Of a DNA stretch of 64,000 nucleotides, positions 58,474 to 64,000 are shown in pieces. The notes beneath the pieces were generated by a model that was not told where the DNA came from, did no database searches, and saw only the letters and a list, made by a program, of their open reading frames with translations. Source of the DNA: Marinobacterium marinum (GTDB taxonomy: Bacteria > Pseudomonadota > Gammaproteobacteria > Pseudomonadales > Balneatricaceae); assembly GCF_013868415.1 (NCBI RefSeq), contig NZ_JACEMT010000041.1, forward strand, positions 124,001-188,000, read 5' to 3'. A program made the position numbers and the translations under genes. How positions within the stretch are numbered: position 1 is the first letter of the stretch; each line of letters begins with the position of its first letter.

Positions 58474-60353
58474 CCCCCCTCCTGCAGCGCCTCCAACTCA
58501 ACCCAGCGCTCCATCAGCGTTTCCAGCAGCAGCTCTTGCTGCTGGAGCTGAGCCAGGGTATCGGCAACCTGCTCGTGGTCACCGGTGTAGAAATCCGGTG
58601 TGGCCACCACCTCCTGCAAGGCTGCCAACGCCTGTTCAGCTTCTTCCAGCCGTGCCGGCAACTGATCCAGTTCACGCTGCAGTTTGTAGCTGAGTTTTTT
58701 ACTCTGCTTCTTGACCGGTCGACTCTGCGTAGCCGGCTTGTCAGCAGGTTTTGCCGCTTCAACCTTTGGCGTCGGCCGCTGGCGTAACCAGTCCTGATAG
58801 CCGCCAACATATTCCCGCACCTGCCCATCACCTTCAAACACCACCGAACTGGTGACGACATTATCGAGAAAGCGTCGGTCATGACTCACCAGAAGAATGG
58901 TGCCATCAAAGCCCAGCAGGATCTCTTCCAACAGCTCCAGCGTCTCAATATCCAGGTCGTTGGTCGGCTCATCGAGCACCAGCACGTTGGCAGGCTGACT
59001 GAACAGCCGCGCCAGCAGCAGTCGGTTGCACTCGCCGCCTGACAATGCCTTGACCGGCGTACGCGCCCGCTCCGGGCTGAACAGGAAGTCCTGCAGGTAG
59101 CCAATGATATGCTTGCTCTGGCCGTTGATTTCAACGCTTTCACGACCACCCGAGACGTTATCGATCACGCTTTTTTCGGGATCGAGCTGCCCCCTCAACT
59201 GATCGAAGTAGGCCACTTCCAACTTGGTCCCAAGGCGTACTTTGCCGGACTCCGGCTGCAAATGACCCAACAGAATTTTCAGCAGGGTACTCTTGCCGCT
59301 GCCGTTTGCACCAATCAGACCAATGCGATCCCCGCGCTGCACCTTCAGCGAGAAGTGCTGCAATAGCGGCTTGTTCTCGTAGGACATGGAAACATCCTCA
59401 AGCTCGGCCACCAGCTTGCCGGATTTCTGTGCCTCTTCTAGGCCGAAACTGGCGCCGGACTGACGCTCACGTCGCTGAGAACGGTCCCGGCGCATCTGCT
59501 CCAGCGCCCTGACTCGCCCTTCGTTACGCGTCCTGCGCGCCTTGATGCCTTGGCGAATCCAGCGCTCTTCCTGTGCCAGCTTTTTATCGAACTCGGCATT
59601 CTGGCGCTCTTCCTCTTCCAACAACTGCTGCTTGAGTTCCAGGTAACGATCATAACTGCCCGGGAAGCTGGTCAGATTACCCCGATCCAGCTCCACAATC
59701 CGGGTGGCCAGCTTCTCCACCAACGCACGGTCATGCGATACAAACAGAATCGCGCCACGAAAATCCAGCATCATCTGCTCCAGCCACTCGATGGTCTCAA
59801 TATCGAGGTGGTTGGTCGGCTCGTCCAGCAACAGCAGGTCAGGTTTTTGTACCAGCGCCGCTCCCAGGGCGGCACGGCGGCGCCAGCCACCGGAAAGTTC
59901 GGACATGCGAGTGTCCGCGTCCAGTCCCAAACGATCCAGCACGGTCTGGACCTGCTGTTCAAGATGCCAGCCATCCTGCGCTTCCAACTGATGCTGAAGA
60001 TGCTCCATCTTTTGCAAGGATGCCGCGTCAGTCTGGTGCGACAGCGCCTCAAATGCCTCACGCAATTGCACGACATCAGCCAGACCTTCGGCAACCACAT
60101 CATAAACCCGACGCTCATCGGCTGCCGGCAGCATCTGCGGCAGCTGGGCAACACGAATAGCCGGATCCTGCCACACACTGCCCTGATCAACATGAATGTC
60201 ACGTGATACCAGCTTCATCAAGGTCGACTTACCGGCTCCATTAAGCCCGACCAGCGCGACCCGCTCCCCCGGATCAATCTGGAAATCAACCTTGTCCAGC
60301 AGTGGCGCGGCACTGAAACTGACTGAAACGCCTTCAAACTTCACCAACGGCAT
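58470..60353 (-). CDS. uup: ABC-F ATPase Uup
   Basis: A 627-residue soluble protein with two ABC modules and no membrane part. Walker A motifs are VGLNGAGKSTLM and IGANGSGKSTLL, signature motifs LSGGWRRRA and LSGGECNRL, and Walker B LLLDEPTNHLD and LVLDEPTNDLD. The charged linker and C-terminal coiled coil (about 560-625) are typical of Uup, which acts on ribosomes or branched DNA intermediates and limits transposon precise excision in E. coli. Confidence 0.93.
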   Translation of the reverse strand: MPLVKFEGVSVSFSAAPLLDKVDFQIDPGERVALVGLNGAGKSTLMKLVSRDIHVDQGSVWQDPAIRVAQLPQMLPAADERRVYDVVAEGLADVVQLREAFEALSHQTDAASLQKMEHLQHQLEAQDGWHLEQQVQTVLDRLGLDADTRMSELSGGWRRRAALGAALVQKPDLLLLDEPTNHLDIETIEWLEQMMLDFRGAILFVSHDRALVEKLATRIVELDRGNLTSFPGSYDRYLELKQQLLEEEERQNAEFDKKLAQEERWIRQGIKARRTRNEGRVRALEQMRRDRSQRRERQSGASFGLEEAQKSGKLVAELEDVSMSYENKPLLQHFSLKVQRGDRIGLIGANGSGKSTLLKILLGHLQPESGKVRLGTKLEVAYFDQLRGQLDPEKSVIDNVSGGRESVEINGQSKHIIGYLQDFLFSPERARTPVKALSGGECNRLLLARLFSQPANVLVLDEPTNDLDIETLELLEEILLGFDGTILLVSHDRRFLDNVVTSSVVFEGDGQVREYVGGYQDWLRQRPTPKVEAAKPADKPATQSRPVKKQSKKLSYKLQRELDQLPARLEEAEQALAALQEVVATPDFYTGDHEQVADTLAQLQQQELLLETLMERWVELEALQEGG

Positions 60354-60501
60354 AGAAACTGCATCCTGTCCTGTAAAAACCAGGCTCTAGTGTACCTGAA
60401 ATCCGGTTCGACATTTAAAAGCCGCACTTCAAGGTGATTTTTTTCGTCCAGTCGATATACACTGCAGGCTATCGCTCCCCAGGAACACCAGAGAGGACCT
60501 C

Positions 60502-62445
60502 ATGTCTATACCGCGCCGCACGCTTCTCATCGGAGCCCTGATCGCCACTCAGGCATCAGCCGCATCCACTGTGGATCAGGACGACCTGCGCCAGGCCTTT
60601 ATCGAACATTATGCAACAGCCGTGGCCGAACCCAACGCGGTGAGCAGCGCCATTCACCAGACACTGTCAACCTACCCTCTGTACCCGTATCTGGAATATC
60701 AGGTACTCAGGTCCTCGTTGAGCAGCCAATCGGAAGCGCGCGTCAATGACTTTCTCGAACGCAATGCCGACACGCCTCTATACGGACGTTTGCTGTTTGC
60801 CTGGGCACGCCAGACAGGTGCCAAGGGAGAATGGGACAGCTTTGACCGGGCCTGGCAGAAGATCCAGCGCCCCAGTACTGATCTGAAGTGTCTGAACGGA
60901 CGGCATCAGCTGGAGCAAGGCAACCTGTCCGTCGCCTGGGAACAGGCCCGCACACTCTGGACCGTGGGTCACTCACAGCCCGACAGCTGCGATCCTCTAT
61001 TCAACACCTGGCTCGAATCGGACAATTTCAGCACTTCTGATGCACTGAAACGCTACCAGGCTGCGCTGATCAAGGGACGAGAAGGACTGGCAACCTATAT
61101 CAAGCGCTTTATTAGGGACCAGGCAACCCTGGCCGAAGCCGAGCGCGCACTGGCGCTATATCAGACGCCCCGCCTGTTGCTGGACGAACCGGCGCGGCTG
61201 AAAGACGACATGCCCGGTGCACAGGCACTGCTGGAGATGAGTGTACGCCGTCTGGCCCGCCAGGATTTGACCGCCGCCATTCAGCTCTGGGTACGCGATC
61301 GGGATCGTCTCGGTCTGAGCACAGAGAACCAGGCGGAGCTCACCCGCTACCTGGGCGTCTGGTATTCCAAACGTTTCCCGAATGCACAGGGCCGCGCCTT
61401 GCTGGCACAGCTTGACCCTCAATACCAGAGTGCCGATCTGGTGGGCTGGCGCGCCCGGCTCGCCTTGAGCGACCGCAACTGGTCAGAAGCGCGACAGCTG
61501 ATCGAGCGCCTGCCTGCCGAAGAACAACAGTCCGACCGCTGGCGTTACTGGACGGCCATTTCCCAACAGGGGCAGGGCGATTCGGCGCGAGAAACCTTGC
61601 AGGCACTTGCCGCTGAGCGCAGCTTCTACGGGTTCATGGCAGCCCAGATTCTGGGGGTCGACTACGCGTTGAACAACCGACCGGCCAGCCTGGATATGAC
61701 GCGTCTGGAAACCCTGGCAGCGACTCCTGCCTTTGCCCGCATGCGCGAACTGCTGGCACTGGAACGCTACTCTGATGCTCGATCCGAATGGAATCTGGCC
61801 ATTGCCGACATGAGCGAAACAGATATCCACCATGCCGCACATCTGGTCAGCAGCTGGGGTTGGCATCATCAGGGGATACGTGGCGCCATCAGCAGTGAAC
61901 AGTGGAACGACATGCAACTGCGCTTCCCCAACCCCTATCCGGAACTGTACAGCCGCCATGCCGGGACCCGTGACATTGACCCCATCTGGGCACTTGCCGT
62001 CACCCGCCAGGAAAGCGCCTTTTGGATGGGTGCCAAGTCGCGCGTGGGCGCTCGCGGCCTGATGCAGCTGATGCCTGCCACAGCACGTGCCACGGCACGC
62101 CGCAACGGCATCAGCCTGTCCACACTGGACGACTTGGGCAAACCCGATCTCAATATTCAGCTGGGCACTGCCTACCTGGGCGAAATGTTCCAGCAGTTCA
62201 ACGGCAACCAGGCACATGCCACAGCAGCCTACAATGCAGGCCCGCACCGCGTCAGCCGCTGGCTGGATGCGCGCGGCGAACTTCCTTTGGACATATGGAT
62301 CGAAACCATTCCCTTCGATGAAACCCGAAGCTATGTCCAGAACGTTCTGTCATTCAAGGTGATCTATGCGCGTATGGCCAACACCCCTGTCGCACTCTTC
62401 AGTGACCGGGAATTCGCCACCCTGGCACTGAATCAGCAGAATTGA
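60502..62445 (+). CDS. slt: Soluble lytic murein transglycosylase (Slt70 type)
   Basis: A 647-residue periplasmic enzyme. A signal peptide (1-20, ATQASA cleavage) is followed by the long helical superhelix domain (about 25-450) and the C-terminal lysozyme-like domain with the catalytic Glu in ALAVTRQESAFWMGAKS and the goose-type motif ARGLMQLMPATA, AYNAGPHRV. It cleaves glycan strands to anhydromuropeptides. Length matches E. coli Slt70 (645 with signal). Confidence 0.95.
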   Translation: MSIPRRTLLIGALIATQASAASTVDQDDLRQAFIEHYATAVAEPNAVSSAIHQTLSTYPLYPYLEYQVLRSSLSSQSEARVNDFLERNADTPLYGRLLFAWARQTGAKGEWDSFDRAWQKIQRPSTDLKCLNGRHQLEQGNLSVAWEQARTLWTVGHSQPDSCDPLFNTWLESDNFSTSDALKRYQAALIKGREGLATYIKRFIRDQATLAEAERALALYQTPRLLLDEPARLKDDMPGAQALLEMSVRRLARQDLTAAIQLWVRDRDRLGLSTENQAELTRYLGVWYSKRFPNAQGRALLAQLDPQYQSADLVGWRARLALSDRNWSEARQLIERLPAEEQQSDRWRYWTAISQQGQGDSARETLQALAAERSFYGFMAAQILGVDYALNNRPASLDMTRLETLAATPAFARMRELLALERYSDARSEWNLAIADMSETDIHHAAHLVSSWGWHHQGIRGAISSEQWNDMQLRFPNPYPELYSRHAGTRDIDPIWALAVTRQESAFWMGAKSRVGARGLMQLMPATARATARRNGISLSTLDDLGKPDLNIQLGTAYLGEMFQQFNGNQAHATAAYNAGPHRVSRWLDARGELPLDIWIETIPFDETRSYVQNVLSFKVIYARMANTPVALFSDREFATLALNQQN

Positions 62446-62446
62446 C

Positions 62447-62701
62447 CTAAGGGCGCTGCGGCAGACTCTGGAGAAACTGCCGCAGCTGCTCCGCATCAAA
62501 CGGCCACCCCAGCTCACGTTCGCCCCCTCGCTCAACCAATACGGGAATACGCACGGCGTACTCTTCCATCAGCTTGGGGTCATATACAATATCAACCAGG
62601 TCCACTTCGGCCTGTCCCGGTAATAACACCTGCTGCAACACCACGATAGCGTCTTCACACAGATGACAGCCTTCCGTTGTCATTAAATCCAGGTACAGCA
62701 C
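62447..62701 (-). CDS. Glutaredoxin-like thiol protein
   Basis: 84 residues of the glutaredoxin-like DUF836 family with a CHLC active-site motif (TTEGCHLCEDAIV) and the cis-Pro loop RIPVLV. Its stop lies one base from the slt stop, tail to tail. Redox partner unknown. Confidence 0.88.
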   Translation of the reverse strand: MLYLDLMTTEGCHLCEDAIVVLQQVLLPGQAEVDLVDIVYDPKLMEEYAVRIPVLVERGGERELGWPFDAEQLRQFLQSLPQRP

Positions 62702-63001
62702 ATCACACCCTCTTCTGCAGTATCATTCGATGCTTGAATCGCCACTCGACTCACGGCACTAACGCTAAATACCTCACACCATACAAAAAGTGCAACATAC
62801 GATAGTTAGGGTTGCCTATTCGAGACTCTTGAGTATTGTAATAGATGAAAGGACTTGCCACTCATACTGGTTGCACGTCTTTTCAGGTGGCTATCCCGCT
62901 ACAAGCCCAACAGGTAGTGACGGGCCATCAGCCCGTAGCGACCGGCAGCCGTGTATTGGCCGGTACTGATGTCCCAAACAGCAGATTGGAAGCAGGCATT
63001 T
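62702..63001. other. Intergenic region upstream of class I phaC
   Basis: 300 bp between the divergent glutaredoxin-like gene and phaC. The left half is AT-rich. A poor promoter candidate for phaC is TTGCCT (62812-62817), 16 bp, TATTGT (62834-62839). No conserved operator or gene was seen. Confidence 0.35.
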
Positions 63002-64000
63002 ATGACGGATAAAAACGGCAACTTCACCACAGACCCCCAGGAATTCATCGACTACGTCAACCGCGAGACCAGCAAAGTGCTGGAAATGTTCTCCGCCACC
63101 GGGGGCGACGACATCCTGCGCCAGTTCACGCAATCATGGACCGAGTTGGCCACGCGCTCTCTGGAAGATCCAACGGTATGGGTTCGTGCCATTGCAGACT
63201 ATCAACAGGCCCAGTTCAACCTGTGGCGTAACCTGCTCAGCGGCAACACCAGTGACAACCCGATTGCCGAACCCACACCGGGCGATCGCCGCTTCAAAGC
63301 CGAGGAGTGGTCCAAAAACCCGGTCTTCGACTATATCAAGCAGTCCTACCTGCTGACATCCCACATGCTGATGGACATGGCCCAACACGCCAACTTGTCC
63401 ACTCAGGAGCAGCAAAAACTGGAGTTCTACACGCAACAGTATGTCGACGCCCTGTCACCGTCCAACTTTGCCCTGACTAACCCCGAAGTACTGCAGCAGG
63501 CTCTGGAGACCAAAGGTGCCAGCCTGGTCGACGGTCTCAAGAACCTGCTGAGCGATATCGATAAGGGCCGCATCTCCATGACCGACGAAGATGCGTTCGA
63601 GCTGGGCACAAACCTGGCGACAACCGAAGGTGCCGTTGTTTTCCAGAACGACATTTTTCAACTGATTCACTATAAGCCGCTGACCGAACAGGTCCATGAA
63701 CGCCCGACACTGATTGTGCCGCCCAGTATCAACAAGTACTACATTCTGGACCTGCAGCCCGACAATTCCTTCGTCCGCTATTGCCTGGAACAGGGACAGG
63801 ATGTCTATCTGGTGTCCTGGATCAATCCATCACCGGAGCAGCGCAGCCTCAGCTGGGACGATTACGTGGGCGACGGCGTTCTGAAAGCCATCGATGTCAC
63901 CAAGGCCATCAGCAAACAGAGCAAGCTGAATCTGGTTTCCTGGTGTGTGGGGGGCACTCTGACCGCATCCGCACTGGCCGTGCTGGCCAACCGCAAGGAC
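63002..64000 (+). CDS. phaC: Class I PHA synthase PhaC (3' end outside window)
   Basis: The first 333 codons of a long PHA synthase; the frame is open to the right edge. The N-terminal PhaC domain is present (NPVFDYIKQSYLL, about 106-118, and FQNDIFQLIHYKP), then PPSINKYYILDLQP and the lipase-like box SWCVGG with nucleophile C315, near the class I Cupriavidus C319. The first residue of the box is Ser, where Gly is usual. This is a second PHA synthase beside the class III phaEC at 36.4-38.4 kb, and of a different class. Confidence 0.92.
   Translation, partial: MTDKNGNFTTDPQEFIDYVNRETSKVLEMFSATGGDDILRQFTQSWTELATRSLEDPTVWVRAIADYQQAQFNLWRNLLSGNTSDNPIAEPTPGDRRFKAEEWSKNPVFDYIKQSYLLTSHMLMDMAQHANLSTQEQQKLEFYTQQYVDALSPSNFALTNPEVLQQALETKGASLVDGLKNLLSDIDKGRISMTDEDAFELGTNLATTEGAVVFQNDIFQLIHYKPLTEQVHERPTLIVPPSINKYYILDLQPDNSFVRYCLEQGQDVYLVSWINPSPEQRSLSWDDYVGDGVLKAIDVTKAISKQSKLNLVSWCVGGTLTASALAVLANRKD

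Overview
The window is 64 kb of densely packed bacterial chromosome with no rRNA, tRNA, insertion sequence, prophage or CRISPR array that I can see. Nearly all of it is housekeeping sequence from a gammaproteobacterium. The run metZ-purF-cvpA-dedD-folC-accD-trpF-truA-fimV-usg-like-asd-leuB-leuD-leuC-LysR is the order known from Pseudomonas aeruginosa, and murB/phosphatase next to rne/rluC, lexA-sulA, and the DUF6586 gene next to topA are also Pseudomonas-like pairings. The class III PHA synthase (phaEC), a second class I PHA synthase, the short speD and a roadblock/PAS gene cluster do not fit Pseudomonas. A marine Oceanospirillales-type organism is my best inference; the sequence alone does not prove it.

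Layout. 0-7.5 kb: the start of cysB, a coiled-coil DNA-binding-like gene, rluC, then divergently rne (RNase E), facing murB and a low-molecular-weight phosphatase. 7.7-11.9 kb: a six-gene minus-strand operon with its own good sigma70-type promoter. It encodes two unrecognised proteins (one with a degenerate receiver-like N-terminus), a cryptic roadblock-like protein, a clear roadblock/LC7 protein, a stand-alone Aer-type PAS protein and a PhnD-like binding protein without a signal peptide. I could not match it to a named system and it is the best candidate here for something undescribed. 12.4-19.2 kb: acnB, a DUF2185 gene, the AmmeMemoRadiSam triad (A and B divergent from the radical SAM gene) and dusC. 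19.2-35.3 kb: the long Pseudomonas-type minus-strand run from leuC to metZ (leucine, lysine/threonine/methionine, purine, fatty-acid, folate and tryptophan steps plus fimV). 35.5-39.2 kb: a LysR regulator, phaE-phaC (class III PHA synthase), phaR and a small protein. 39.5-44.5 kb: speE, speD, aroC, prmB, smrB, folE. 44.5-52 kb: a minus-strand series ending with a DUF4892 protein, with an alpha/beta hydrolase, sixA, gpsA, a small membrane protein, rhlB and dinG upstream. 52.0-53.2 kb: two LexA boxes between dinG and lexA-sulA. 53.2-64 kb: a DUF6586 gene, topA, two unrecognised genes, a universal stress protein, uup, slt, a glutaredoxin-like protein, and the start of a class I phaC running off the right edge.

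Themes. RNA decay: rne and rhlB, normally partners in the degradosome, both carry a perfect 9-bp tandem repeat in their low-complexity C-terminal coding region (11 x Val-Ala-Glu and 12 x Gln-Ala-Glu). DNA damage: lexA, sulA and dinG share one control region. Carbon storage: two PHA synthases of different classes and a PhaR regulator lie within 28 kb. Starts were moved from the longest open frame wherever a ribosome-binding site or family length argued for it; these changes are stated in each entry.
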